A DNA stretch of 64,000 bases. It comes from Microvirga splendida. Its GTDB lineage: Bacteria; Pseudomonadota; Alphaproteobacteria; Rhizobiales; Beijerinckiaceae. Position 1 is the stretch's first letter. Every line of letters begins with the position of its first letter. Both the position numbers and the translations under genes were made by a program. The notes beneath the pieces were generated by a model that worked only from the letters and a program-made list of their open reading frames with translations, made no database searches and was not told where the DNA came from. The stretch spans positions 310,001 through 374,000 of the forward strand of contig NZ_JAELXT010000001.1 in assembly GCF_016427565.1 (NCBI RefSeq). The letters run 5' to 3'. This document shows, piece after piece, positions 1 to 7,767 of the stretch.

Positions 1-221
1 CCCAGGCCCTGCGCATGATCCTGCCTGTCTGCCGCCAGGAGGGATTCTCCCGGGTCCTGATCACCTGCGACGACGACAACGAGGCCTCGCGGAAGGTAAT
101 CCTCGCCAGCGGCGGCGTGCCTTCCGGCACGGTTCCGCACAATGGCCGGCCCGGGCACGTGAAGCTCCAGTTCTGGGTGCCGACGGAAGCGGATTCGGAG
201 GCGGCCGCCCTTGCGGGGTAA
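1..221 (+). CDS. GNAT-family acetyltransferase, C-terminal end (5' truncated by window)
   Basis: An open frame enters from the left edge (first full codon at base 3) and ends with TAA at 219-221. The visible residues run through ALRMILPVCRQEGF, a CDDDNEAS segment and SRKVILASGG. This looks like the last helix and strands of a Gcn5-related N-acetyltransferase, where an Asn before the final helix (here DNEASRKV) and a late strand form the acetyl-CoA pocket. The substrate cannot be told from this fragment. The internal ATG at 15 is not taken as a start because the frame and the fold both continue upstream. Confidence 0.6.
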   Translation, partial: QALRMILPVCRQEGFSRVLITCDDDNEASRKVILASGGVPSGTVPHNGRPGHVKLQFWVPTEADSEAAALAG

Positions 222-270
222 GGCTGGCCGGTGATCTAACGAAACCCCGTCGATCCCTCTGGAGCATCGC

Positions 271-945
271 ATGACGAAGCCGGTTCTCGAACCTCTGAGC
301 ACATACCGTTCCTATCCGCCCGAGGAGATGGTCGACCGCGCCCGCGCCTTCTACGAGACCATTCGCCGGCGCCGCACCGTGCGGGACTTCTCCAGCAAGC
401 CCGTTCCCAGGGAGGTGATCGAGTACGCGCTCATGGCCGCCGGCACGGCGCCGTCCGGCGCCAATCTCCAGCCCTGGCACTTCACCGTGATCACCGGCGC
501 GGAGACGAAGCGGCGCATCCGGGAGGAGGCGGAGGTCGAGGAGCGCGACTTCTACAACGGTCGCGCCCCGCAGGAATGGCTCGATGCCCTGGCGCCCCTC
601 GGCACGGACGAGCACAAGAATTTTCTGGAGACCGCCCCGGTGCTGATCTCCATCTTCGGGCAGCGATCGAGCGAAGGACCAGACGGGCGCCGGATCAAGA
701 ACTACTACGTGCCGGAATCGGTGGGCATCGCCACGGGCTTCCTGATTGCGGCCTTGCATGAGGCGGGCCTCGTCACGCTGACGCACACCCCCAGCCCCAT
801 GGGCTTTCTCAACGAGATCTGCGGCCGACCCGACACGGAGAAGCCCTACATTCTCTTAGTGGCGGGCTACCCGGCAGAGGATTGCCGGGTTCCGGTCTAT
901 GGCGGGCTCAAGAAGCCGCTGGAGAAGATCGCGTCCTGGCTTTGA
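271..945 (+). CDS. Nitroreductase-family flavoprotein
   Basis: 224 aa, normal length for the FMN-dependent nitroreductase fold. Near the N terminus it has [15 protein letters not shown], the usual FMN phosphate-binding Arg stretch, followed by [12 protein letters not shown], the second flavin-contacting motif. A central helix ([18 protein letters not shown]) and a C-terminal [13 protein letters not shown] are also typical. The layout resembles the iodotyrosine-deiodinase/BluB side of the superfamily more than NfsB, but the substrate cannot be assigned. The ATG at 271 follows CTGGAG by a suitable distance. It converges on ispA with only 7 bases between the stops. Confidence 0.85.
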   Translation: MTKPVLEPLSTYRSYPPEEMVDRARAFYETIRRRRTVRDFSSKPVPREVIEYALMAAGTAPSGANLQPWHFTVITGAETKRRIREEAEVEERDFYNGRAPQEWLDALAPLGTDEHKNFLETAPVLISIFGQRSSEGPDGRRIKNYYVPESVGIATGFLIAALHEAGLVTLTHTPSPMGFLNEICGRPDTEKPYILLVAGYPAEDCRVPVYGGLKKPLEKIASWL

Positions 946-952
946 TCGACCG

Positions 953-1879
953 CTAGACCTGCCGCTCGACCACGAAGCGCACTGCCTCGCGCAGGGTGTC
1001 CGCTTTCACACCGAACCGGTCGAGACAGGCGTGCGCCTTGTCCACCAGCTGGCGGCACTCGCGGCGGGCGCCCTCCATGCCGAGGAGATCCACGAGCGTG
1101 GCCTTGCCCTTCTCCTGGTCCTTGCCGGTGCGCTTGCCGAGCGCTTCGGCGGAAGCCTCCCGGTCGAGGATGTCGTCCGCCACCTGGAAGGCGGCACCCA
1201 GGGCTCGCCCGTAGTCGAGCAGACTCCCGCGGGTCGTCCCGTCGGCCTGCCCTAGGATCGCCCCCGCCTCCACGGAGAAGGCCAGGATGGCGCCCGTCTT
1301 CATCATCTGGAGCAGGCGCACATCCGCCTCACTCAGGGTCGCGGTTCCGTAGCGGCCTTCCGCCGAGAGGTCGAGGAGCTGGCCGCCCACCATGCCGCCG
1401 AGGCCCGACGCGCGGGCGAGGCCCAGCACGAGATCGGAGCGGACGGAGGGGTCCGAGGCCGTCGCCGGATCGGCGAGAACCTCGAAGGCGAGGGTCTGGA
1501 GGGCATCGCCCACGAGAATGGCCGTGGCCTCGTCATAGGCCTTGTGCACCGTGGGGTGGCCCCGGCGCAGGTCGTCATCGTCCATTGACGGCAGGTCGTC
1601 ATGCACCAGGGAATAGCAGTGAAGAAGCTCGACGGCGCAGCCGGCCCTCAGCGGCCCCTGCCCTTCCACCCCGAGGAGGCGGGCCGCCTCGATGGTCAGG
1701 AAGGGGCGCAGGCGCTTGCCGCCTCCTAGGGCGGCGTGACGCATGGCGGCCATGAGCCGGGGCGGGCGGGCAATCTCGCCGGGAGCGACTTTGTCTGATA
1801 GCAAGGCTTCGAGACTGGCTTCGACGGTTCTCGCGGCCTCCGAGAGCCGCGTCGTGAAAGTAGGGGTAGATGGCATCAT
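953..1879 (-). CDS. ispA: Farnesyl/geranylgeranyl diphosphate synthase (polyprenyl synthetase)
   Basis: 308 aa. It condenses isopentenyl diphosphate with allylic diphosphates to C15/C20 prenyl diphosphates in the cytosol, feeding quinone, hopanoid and undecaprenyl synthesis. Both Asp-rich motifs are present: HDDLPSMDDDDLRRG (first, with the two-residue insertion typical of bacterial IspA) and QVADDILD (second). GGKRLRP, the IPP-binding motif, lies upstream of the first. The frame extends further 5', but that extension only mirrors the opposite-strand mtgA leader, so I take the ATG at 1877-1879 (a second ATG follows directly). mtgA diverges from it across about 100 bp. Whether the product is C15 or C20 is not settled by sequence alone. 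Confidence 0.88.
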   Translation of the reverse strand: MMPSTPTFTTRLSEAARTVEASLEALLSDKVAPGEIARPPRLMAAMRHAALGGGKRLRPFLTIEAARLLGVEGQGPLRAGCAVELLHCYSLVHDDLPSMDDDDLRRGHPTVHKAYDEATAILVGDALQTLAFEVLADPATASDPSVRSDLVLGLARASGLGGMVGGQLLDLSAEGRYGTATLSEADVRLLQMMKTGAILAFSVEAGAILGQADGTTRGSLLDYGRALGAAFQVADDILDREASAEALGKRTGKDQEKGKATLVDLLGMEGARRECRQLVDKAHACLDRFGVKADTLREAVRFVVERQV

Positions 1880-1982
1880 GATGAGCCTGGATTCGGGTGG
1901 GGCCGCCGCTCCGCCCGAGGGGAACGTGGGTGAGCAATCGCGGTCGAAATGGACGCTGCGGTCGGGACAGCCCCGGGAGCCG

Positions 1983-2669
1983 ATGACGGCTGGGCGCTTC
2001 CTCCGCCGCTTCGTCAAGATCGGCCTCGGTCTCGTTCTCTTATGGGTCGGTGCGGTCTTTTGGCTAGGGCTTTTGTATTGGGCCGTGCCGCCGGTCTCGA
2101 CTCTCATGCTCGGCCGTTGGCTCACCCTTCAGCCGGTGGAGCGGACTTTCGTCAGCCTGGACGAGATCTCGCCCAGCCTCCCGCTCGCCGTTCTGACCGC
2201 CGAGGACAGCCGCTTCTGCGAGCACAACGGCGTCGACTGGGACGCCCTTTGGGACGTGGTCGAGGCGGCGGACGGGGACGGGCCGGCCCGCGGCGCCTCG
2301 ACCCTTCCCATGCAGGTGGCCAAGAACCTCTTCCTGTGGCCGAGCCGCTCCTACATCCGCAAGGGCCTGGAGATCCCGGTGGCGCTCTATCTCGACCTGA
2401 TCTGGTCCAAGCGCCAGATGATGGAGGTCTATCTCAACATCGCCGAATGGGGCGACGGGGTGTTCGGGGCCGAAGCCGCCGCCCAGAAATATTTCCGCAA
2501 GTCCGCCAGGAACCTGAACGCCCGGGAAGCCGCCCTGCTGGCCCGGGCCCTGCCCAATCCCCTGGCGCGCAATCCGGCCCGCCCGAGGCCGGGGCATCGG
2601 GCGCTCGCCGGGCAGCTGCAGGTCCGCATGGTACGGGCTGCGCCCTTCACCGATTGCCTCAAGCCGTGA
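1983..2669 (+). CDS. mtgA: Monofunctional biosynthetic peptidoglycan transglycosylase
   Basis: 228 aa. A GT51-family glycosyltransferase that polymerises lipid II into glycan strands at the inner membrane. One membrane segment lies near residues 10-35 (VKIGLGLVLLWVGAVFWLGLLY). The catalytic motif is visible as AEDSRFCEHNGVDW (catalytic Glu in the EDxxFxxHxG pattern), followed by RGASTLPMQVAKNLFLW, KRQMMEVYLNIAEWG and GAEAAAQKYF, all hallmark GT51 blocks. Start choice is uncertain: in-frame ATGs at 1878/1881 overlap the ispA start, but ATG 1983 gives the usual short cytoplasmic tail. Divergent from ispA. Confidence 0.9.
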   Translation: MTAGRFLRRFVKIGLGLVLLWVGAVFWLGLLYWAVPPVSTLMLGRWLTLQPVERTFVSLDEISPSLPLAVLTAEDSRFCEHNGVDWDALWDVVEAADGDGPARGASTLPMQVAKNLFLWPSRSYIRKGLEIPVALYLDLIWSKRQMMEVYLNIAEWGDGVFGAEAAAQKYFRKSARNLNAREAALLARALPNPLARNPARPRPGHRALAGQLQVRMVRAAPFTDCLKP

Positions 2670-2819
2670 TGCTGCCTGCGGCAATGAAAAACGCCCCGAA
2701 TGCACCAGGGGGCTAGATATTTGCTCGCAGACCTTGTATGAGGCGCAACCTCATCAAGTTTGAGATGTGAGCGTTCCCCGGTTGAGCGGGCGCTCCGCTT
2801 TATTTACCGGAGACGAGAA

Positions 2820-3005
2820 ATGGCCGTTCCTAAGAGAAAGACGTCGCCCTCGCGGCGTGGCATGCGTCGCTCCGCCGATGCCTTGAAGGCCCCGACCTAT
2901 ATCGAGGACAAGGATTCCGGCGAGCTGCGCCGTCCTCACCACGTTGACCTGAAGACCGGCATGTACCGTGGCCGTCAGGTCCTGAAGGTGAAGGCTGACG
3001 CGTAA
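2820..3005 (+). CDS. rpmF: 50S ribosomal protein L32
   Basis: 61 aa, basic, of the usual alphaproteobacterial L32 length. It begins [18 protein letters not shown], the diagnostic N terminus of L32, followed by [13 protein letters not shown]. Like many alphaproteobacterial L32s it lacks the four-Cys zinc site. The ATG at 2820 is preceded by GGAGACGAGAA. An intrinsic terminator follows within 30 bp, so it appears to be monocistronic here. Confidence 0.95.
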   Translation: MAVPKRKTSPSRRGMRRSADALKAPTYIEDKDSGELRRPHHVDLKTGMYRGRQVLKVKADA

Positions 3006-3033
3006 TTCCTGCGCGACATGCGAGCATCAAAAA

Positions 3034-3060
3034 CCGGCGCCTCGGGCGCCGGTTTTTTTT
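3034..3060 (+). terminator. Intrinsic terminator of rpmF
   Basis: Perfect 8-bp GC-rich stem CCGGCGCC / GGCGCCGG with a 3-base loop (TCG), followed by a run of eight T. A textbook rho-independent terminator, 28 bases after the rpmF stop. Confidence 0.92.
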
Positions 3061-3210
3061 ATGCCCGCAATCCCCAGAGCTCCTGATTTTCCAGCGCTTT
3101 TTACGCTTCCTTAAGCCTGAAGGCCGATCCTGCATCCTTGTTCTCCAGGGCCGGCTCAACCGCGATCCATGTATCGCCGCCCCGGTGTGCGTTTTCCAAG
3201 GGTGAGAGTG

Positions 3211-4839
3211 ATGGCGAAGCGGCAGAGCCCGTTGGGATTGTTCAAGGGAGCTTCCCGGCTGCCGCGCAAGGGTCAGGCTGCCGCCTCCCGTCTGTCCGTC
3301 GCCGGCGTGCTCTATGCCTGGGACATGGTCACGGACGCTCTGACCTGGGGGCCTGGCGCGGCCGAGGCTCTTGGCCTCTCGTCCAGGGACCTGCCCAAGA
3401 CCGGCCAAGCCTTCGCCCAGCTGGGCGAGCCGGGCTGCGGCCTTGCCCGCGATGAGGCCATCGCGGCCACGGAGCCGCCCCAGCATGCCTACGAGACCCG
3501 CTATGCCCTGAGGCTCGAGCCCGACCGGGTCGTCATGGTCGAGGATGCCGGCCGCTGGCTTCCGGATCTCCAGGGGCGGCCCGCCTTCGCACGGGGCCAG
3601 CTGCGCGTGGATTCCGCCTCCGGCGCCCGAGATCTCCTGCCGGCGGTGCTGAAGGAGCGCTCGGCGCTTCTCTGCCGCATTCAGGATGCCGTCAATGAGG
3701 CTGTTCGCGTTTCCCAGACCTGCACGCTCATCGTCGGCGTGTTCGAACCGGATGCCGTGGACGAGATGGCGGAGATCGCCCGCCGGCTTCGCCCGATGAT
3801 GCGCCACCACGATGTTTTCGCCAGGCTCGGGCCGAACCGCTTTGCCCTGGCCCTCACCAACTGCCCGGCCGCGGACGCCGCAGGCGCCATGAGGCGCCTG
3901 TCCGGGCTCCTGCAGGATCATCCGGCCGCTTCGTCGCTGCGCCTGGGCGCCGCCTGCGCGCCGGACCACACCTTCAAGGCCACCAAGCTGCTGCGCTTTG
4001 CCGAGCAGGCCCTGGCGGCATCCGCCGAGCGGGGCGACGCCTTGGCTCTCTACAAACCTCGCTCGGCGAGGCCCGCGCCCGCCGAGCGGACGCCCTTCGA
4101 CTGGGTTGCCGCCCTCAACGACCGCAGCCTGGCCTTGGCCTTCAGCCCCCTGGTGGATGCGCAGACCCGCGCACCGATGCTGGCTCACGCCAGCGCCTCG
4201 GCGACCGGAGCGGACGGGCGCCCCCTTCCGCTCGGCCCCGCACCCGGATTGGAGAAGGCCAACCTTCCCCTGCTCGTCGACGGGCGCATGCTGGAGCTGG
4301 CCGCCGACCACCTGGCCCGGAATCCGAACCGGCGCCTGGCGCTGCCCGTTTCGGCCAAAACCCTCCAGGACGCCGAATGGCTGCCGATGCTGGCGGCGCA
4401 TCTCGGCGCCCGTCCGGGCATCGAGGCCCGGCTCGTTCTCGAAATCCCCGAGATGGCTCTCGTGGAGTGCCGGCGCAATCTCGGCCGCCTCCACGCCATG
4501 AAGGCGCTCGGCGTCGGCATCGCGCTCACGGGCTATGGGGCGGGCCATGTTGCCCCGGACCATCTGCGGGTGCTGCCGATCGACCTTCTCAAGATCGACG
4601 GCGCCTTCATCCAGCCGCTCAAGCGCTCCACGGACGACCGTCTCCATGTGCGCACCCTGGTCGACCGGGCGCAGCACATGGGGATCGCCCTTGCGGCCGA
4701 ATGGGTCGACGACGAGACGACCGCCCGGCTTCTCGCCGCCTGGGGCGTGGACTACCTGCAGGGCGGTTTGTTCGGCGAGCCGGAGGCCATCGTGCAGCCG
4801 TCCGCGCTCCGGCAGATGCTGAAGAAGGCGCGCGGATAG
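3211..4839 (+). CDS. Degenerate PAS-like/GGDEF/EAL protein, predicted catalytically inactive
   Basis: 542 aa from ATG 3211 (GGTGAGAG just upstream; an ATG at 3169 is a less likely start). An N-terminal sensor-like region (about 30-130, with LYAWDMVTDALTWGP) precedes a GGDEF-fold region (about 150-290) and an EAL-fold region (about 305-535). In the first, the spot where RLGGDEF is expected reads RLGPNRF. In the second, no EAL is present (LAHASAS instead), and the metal-binding IALDDFG reads IALTGYG. LKIDGAFI and QGGLFGEP keep the fold recognisable. It should therefore neither make nor degrade c-di-GMP, and may act as a receptor or protein-interaction module. No predicted membrane segment. It converges on phaR. 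Confidence 0.8.
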   Translation: MAKRQSPLGLFKGASRLPRKGQAAASRLSVAGVLYAWDMVTDALTWGPGAAEALGLSSRDLPKTGQAFAQLGEPGCGLARDEAIAATEPPQHAYETRYALRLEPDRVVMVEDAGRWLPDLQGRPAFARGQLRVDSASGARDLLPAVLKERSALLCRIQDAVNEAVRVSQTCTLIVGVFEPDAVDEMAEIARRLRPMMRHHDVFARLGPNRFALALTNCPAADAAGAMRRLSGLLQDHPAASSLRLGAACAPDHTFKATKLLRFAEQALAASAERGDALALYKPRSARPAPAERTPFDWVAALNDRSLALAFSPLVDAQTRAPMLAHASASATGADGRPLPLGPAPGLEKANLPLLVDGRMLELAADHLARNPNRRLALPVSAKTLQDAEWLPMLAAHLGARPGIEARLVLEIPEMALVECRRNLGRLHAMKALGVGIALTGYGAGHVAPDHLRVLPIDLLKIDGAFIQPLKRSTDDRLHVRTLVDRAQHMGIALAAEWVDDETTARLLAAWGVDYLQGGLFGEPEAIVQPSALRQMLKKARG

Positions 4840-4846
4840 AAGCGAC

Positions 4847-5422
4847 TTACTTGGTCGCCAGCTTGTCGAGCTTGGCCTGCATGTCGGCCATCTGCCGCTT
4901 CAGGGTATCGAGGTCGTCGGGTCCTTCCCCCTTGGGAGCGGGCTTGGCCTCGGGCGCGCCTGCGGTTCCTTGCGGGAAGGGCGAGAACATGCGCATGGCC
5001 TCGCTGAAGAAGCCCATGTTCTTGCGCACCTGCTCTTCCATGGCCTGGAAGGCCGAGGGGCCGAAGGCCTGCGCCATCTGCTCCCGCAGCTTCTGCTGCT
5101 CCTGGGACAGATTGTTCATGGAGAATTCGAGGTAGCTGGGCACTAGGGCCTGCATGCTGTCGCCATAGAAGCGGATCAGCTGGCGCAGCACCGTCACGGG
5201 CAGAAGGTTCGGCCCCTCCTTGTTCTCCTGCTCGAAGATGATCTGGGCCAGAACCGAGCGAGTGATCTCCTCGCCGGACTTCGCGTCGTAAACCACGAAG
5301 TCCTCGCCTTTGCGCACCATGCCGGCCAGATCTTCCAGCGTCACGTAGGTGGAGGTGCCCGTGTGATAGAGGCGGCGGTTGGCATATTTCTTGATGACTG
5401 TCGGTTGTTTGTCCGTCGCCAT
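4847..5422 (-). CDS. phaR: Polyhydroxyalkanoate synthesis repressor
   Basis: 191 aa. The N-terminal block TVIKKYANRRLYHTGTSTYV is the signature of the PHB accumulation regulator DNA-binding domain, followed by a PHB-accumulation domain (FGDSMQALVPSYLEFSM-type helices). The C terminus is a Pro/Ala linker plus an amphipathic helix (LDTLKRQMADMQAKLDKL). In the family, PhaR binds PHA granules and represses phasin and its own gene. The ATG at 5422 is chosen because the family motif starts eight residues later; an upstream in-frame start at 5464 would add 14 unconserved residues. It diverges from phaA, and a palindrome lies between them at 5490-5504. Confidence 0.92.
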   Translation of the reverse strand: MATDKQPTVIKKYANRRLYHTGTSTYVTLEDLAGMVRKGEDFVVYDAKSGEEITRSVLAQIIFEQENKEGPNLLPVTVLRQLIRFYGDSMQALVPSYLEFSMNNLSQEQQKLREQMAQAFGPSAFQAMEEQVRKNMGFFSEAMRMFSPFPQGTAGAPEAKPAPKGEGPDDLDTLKRQMADMQAKLDKLATK

Positions 5423-5489
5423 GTTGACCCGATACGCTCCTGGGAAATCCACCGGTCCCGGCATCCCTCAGGATGTCAGCCTTCCTTGA

Positions 5490-5504
5490 TTATAAGCCTT
5501 ATAA
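5490..5504. promoter_or_regulatory. Perfect palindrome TTATAAG-C-CTTATAA between phaR and phaA
   Basis: A 7-bp perfect inverted repeat around one central base, AT-only except its inner pair, standing out in GC-rich surroundings about 70 bp upstream of phaR and 140 bp upstream of phaA. It could be an operator for PhaR or another regulator, or a bidirectional -10 region. A TTGACA at 5565-5570 may belong to the phaA promoter but has no good -10 partner. The role is inferred. Confidence 0.4.
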
Positions 5505-5646
5505 GAGAGGTGCAAAGCGCCAAAAGTCTAAGGCTTCTTGAGACCGGGTCGAACGATCCTATCCTTGACATCCCACCCTCTGGGGCTTTCATCGAGCAAG
5601 CACTACATACAATCCAGCACCACCCGGATCAGCACAGGAGAGAGGC

Positions 5647-6825
5647 ATGGCCCAAGAGAGCATCGTCATCGTCGGAGCGGCGCGCACACCCGTCGGCTCA
5701 TTCAACGGCGCTTTCGCCAACACCCCGGCCCATGACCTCGGCGCCATCGCCATCAAGGCGGCCCTCGAGCGCGCCAAGGTCGACGGCTCGGAAGTGGACG
5801 AAGTGATCCTCGGCCAGATCCTCACCGCGGCTCAGGGCCAGAACCCGGCCCGTCAGGCCGCCATGGCCGCCGGCGTACCGCAGGAGAAGACCGCCTGGGC
5901 GTTGAACCAGCTCTGCGGCTCGGGCCTTCGGGCCGTGGCCATCGGCATGCAGCAGATCACCAACGGCGATGCCGGAATCATCGTAGCCGGCGGCCAGGAA
6001 TCCATGTCGCTTGCGCCGCACGCGGCCCACATGCGTTCCGGCGCCAAGATGGGCGACTTCAAGCTCGTGGACACCATGATGAAGGACGGCCTCACGGACG
6101 CCTTCCACGGCTATCCCATGGGCAACACCGCCGAGAACGTGGCCCAGCGCTGGCAGCTGACCCGCGAGGAGCAGGACCAGTTCGCCCTCGGCTCGCAGAA
6201 CAAGGCCGAGGCGGCGCAGAAGGAGGGCCGCTTCCGGGACGAGATCACCCCTGTGACCATCTCCTCCCGCAAGGGCGACATCGTGGTGGACCAGGACGAG
6301 TATATCCGCGCCGGAACGACCATCGATGCCCTCGCGAAGCTCCGGCCCGCCTTCTCCAAGGAGGGCACGGTCACGGCCGGCAATGCCTCGGGCATCAATG
6401 ACGGCGCCGCCGCCGTGGTGCTGATGACGGAAGCCGAGGCCCAGAAGCGCGGCCTCACCCCGCTCGCCCGCATCGCCTCCTGGGCGACTGCCGGCGTCGA
6501 TCCGGCCATCATGGGCACGGGCCCGATCCCGGCCTCCCGCAAGGCGCTTGAGAAGGCCGGCTGGAAGGTGCAGGACCTCGAGCTCGTCGAGGCCAACGAG
6601 GCTTTCGCCGCGCAGGCGCTCGCGGTCAACAAGGACATGGGCTGGGATCCGTCCATCGTGAACGTGAACGGTGGCGCGATCGCTATCGGCCATCCCATCG
6701 GGGCGTCGGGTGCGCGCGTGCTCGTGACCCTGCTGCACGAGATGGGCCGTCGCAATGCCAAGAAGGGCCTCGCGACTCTGTGCATCGGCGGTGGCATGGG
6801 CGTCGCCATGTGTCTGGAGCGCTAA
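5647..6825 (+). CDS. phaA: Acetyl-CoA acetyltransferase (beta-ketothiolase)
   Basis: 392 aa, standard for biosynthetic thiolases. It condenses two acetyl-CoA to acetoacetyl-CoA, the first step toward polyhydroxybutyrate. The acyl-accepting Cys is C90 in [10 protein letters not shown]; the general-base pair is H349 in [10 protein letters not shown] and C379 in [18 protein letters not shown] is also conserved. An RBS (GGAGAGAGGC) precedes ATG 5647. phaB follows after 155 bp containing two hairpins. No PHA synthase gene lies in this window. Confidence 0.96.
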   Translation: MAQESIVIVGAARTPVGSFNGAFANTPAHDLGAIAIKAALERAKVDGSEVDEVILGQILTAAQGQNPARQAAMAAGVPQEKTAWALNQLCGSGLRAVAIGMQQITNGDAGIIVAGGQESMSLAPHAAHMRSGAKMGDFKLVDTMMKDGLTDAFHGYPMGNTAENVAQRWQLTREEQDQFALGSQNKAEAAQKEGRFRDEITPVTISSRKGDIVVDQDEYIRAGTTIDALAKLRPAFSKEGTVTAGNASGINDGAAAVVLMTEAEAQKRGLTPLARIASWATAGVDPAIMGTGPIPASRKALEKAGWKVQDLELVEANEAFAAQALAVNKDMGWDPSIVNVNGGAIAIGHPIGASGARVLVTLLHEMGRRNAKKGLATLCIGGGMGVAMCLER

Positions 6826-6833
6826 ACCGACAG

Positions 6834-6863
6834 GAAGCTCTGTAAGGGAAATTACGGAGCTTC
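6834..6863 (+). other. Hairpin 1 in the phaA-phaB spacer
   Basis: Inverted repeat GAAGCTCTGTAA / TTACGGAGCTTC, a 12-bp stem with one T/G pair and a 6-base loop, 8 bases after the phaA stop. No T-run follows, so it looks more like an mRNA-stabilising or processing element than a strong terminator. Confidence 0.55.
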
Positions 6864-6897
6864 ACCCTTCCACGTTCTGCCACATATCGTAAGCTAT

Positions 6898-6932
6898 GGT
6901 GTGAGACGGCCTGAATCGGGCCGCCTCACACC
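6898..6932 (+). other. Hairpin 2 in the phaA-phaB spacer
   Basis: Inverted repeat GGTGTGAGaCGGCC / GGCCGcCTCACACC, a 14-bp stem with one A/C mismatch. It lies 48 bases before the phaB start and has no T-run. Together with hairpin 1 it fills most of the spacer. It could be an attenuator or an operator. Confidence 0.55.
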
Positions 6933-6980
6933 AAATGGATCCTTGAGAGATCCGCAGAACGGTCCTGGGAAGGAAACAGC

Positions 6981-7706
6981 ATGGCGCGCGTCGCATTGGT
7001 CACCGGCGGCACTCGCGGCATCGGTGCCGCAATCTCAACAGCCCTGAAGCAGGCAGGATACAAGGTTGCCGCGAATTACGGCGGCAACGACGAAGCCGCA
7101 AACGCATTCAAGAGCGAGACCGGCATTCCGGTCTTCAAGTTCGACGTGTCGGATGCTGCCGCCTGCGAGGCGGGCATCCGGGCGGTCGAAGCCGAACTCG
7201 GCCCGGTCGACATTCTCGTGAACAATGCGGGCATCACCCGCGACGGCATGTTCCACAAGATGACCTTCGATCAGTGGTCGGCCGTCATTCGCACCAATCT
7301 CGATTCCATGTTCACCTGCACGCGTCCCGTCATCGACGGCATGCGCTCGCGCAATTTCGGCCGTATCATCATCATCTCGTCCATCAACGGCCAGAAGGGC
7401 CAGATGGGGCAGTCGAACTACTCGGCCGCTAAGGCCGGCGTAATCGGCTTCGCCAAGGCGCTGGCGCAGGAGAACGCCAACAAGGGCGTCACCGTCAACG
7501 TGATCGCCCCGGGCTACATCGCCACCGAGATGGTGAAGGCGGTGCCGGAAGAGGTGCTGAAGTCGAAGATCCTGCCGCTCATTCCCATCGGCCGCCTCGG
7601 CGAGGCGGAAGAGATCGCCCGCAGCGTGCTCTACCTCGCCGCCGACGAGGCCGGCTTCATCACCGGCTCGACCCTGTCGGTGAACGGCGGCCAGTACATG
7701 GCCTGA
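6981..7706 (+). CDS. phaB: Acetoacetyl-CoA reductase
   Basis: 241 aa short-chain dehydrogenase. It reduces acetoacetyl-CoA to (R)-3-hydroxybutyryl-CoA with NADPH, supplying monomer for PHB. The cofactor motif TGGTRGIG lies at residues 8-15, NNAG near 81, catalytic Ser near 134 (IIISSINGQ) and YxxxK as Y147/K151. FGRIIIISSINGQKGQ and the C terminus GQYMA are typical of PhaB rather than FabG. An RBS (AGGAAACAGC) precedes the ATG. A terminator follows directly. Confidence 0.95.
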   Translation: MARVALVTGGTRGIGAAISTALKQAGYKVAANYGGNDEAANAFKSETGIPVFKFDVSDAAACEAGIRAVEAELGPVDILVNNAGITRDGMFHKMTFDQWSAVIRTNLDSMFTCTRPVIDGMRSRNFGRIIIISSINGQKGQMGQSNYSAAKAGVIGFAKALAQENANKGVTVNVIAPGYIATEMVKAVPEEVLKSKILPLIPIGRLGEAEEIARSVLYLAADEAGFITGSTLSVNGGQYMA

Positions 7707-7735
7707 CGATTCGAATAGACCCTAGGCAAGACGAT

Positions 7736-7767
7736 GAAAGCCCTCCTCATCGGGAGGGCTTTCGTTT
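7736..7767 (+). terminator. phaB terminator overlapping the Shine-Dalgarno of the next gene
   Basis: 11-bp perfect stem GAAAGCCCTCC / GGAGGGCTTTC with a 6-base loop, then GTTT. Its 3' arm contains GGGAGGG, which lies 9 bases before the ATG at 7768 and is the best ribosome-binding site for the downstream exporter. Confidence 0.8.

Noticed and set aside
1878-1982. An extended N terminus for mtgA from ATG 1878 or 1881.
   Set aside because: The extra residues are the antisense of the ispA leader, have no conserved pattern, and would put 35 polar residues before the membrane anchor. Not excluded but less likely.
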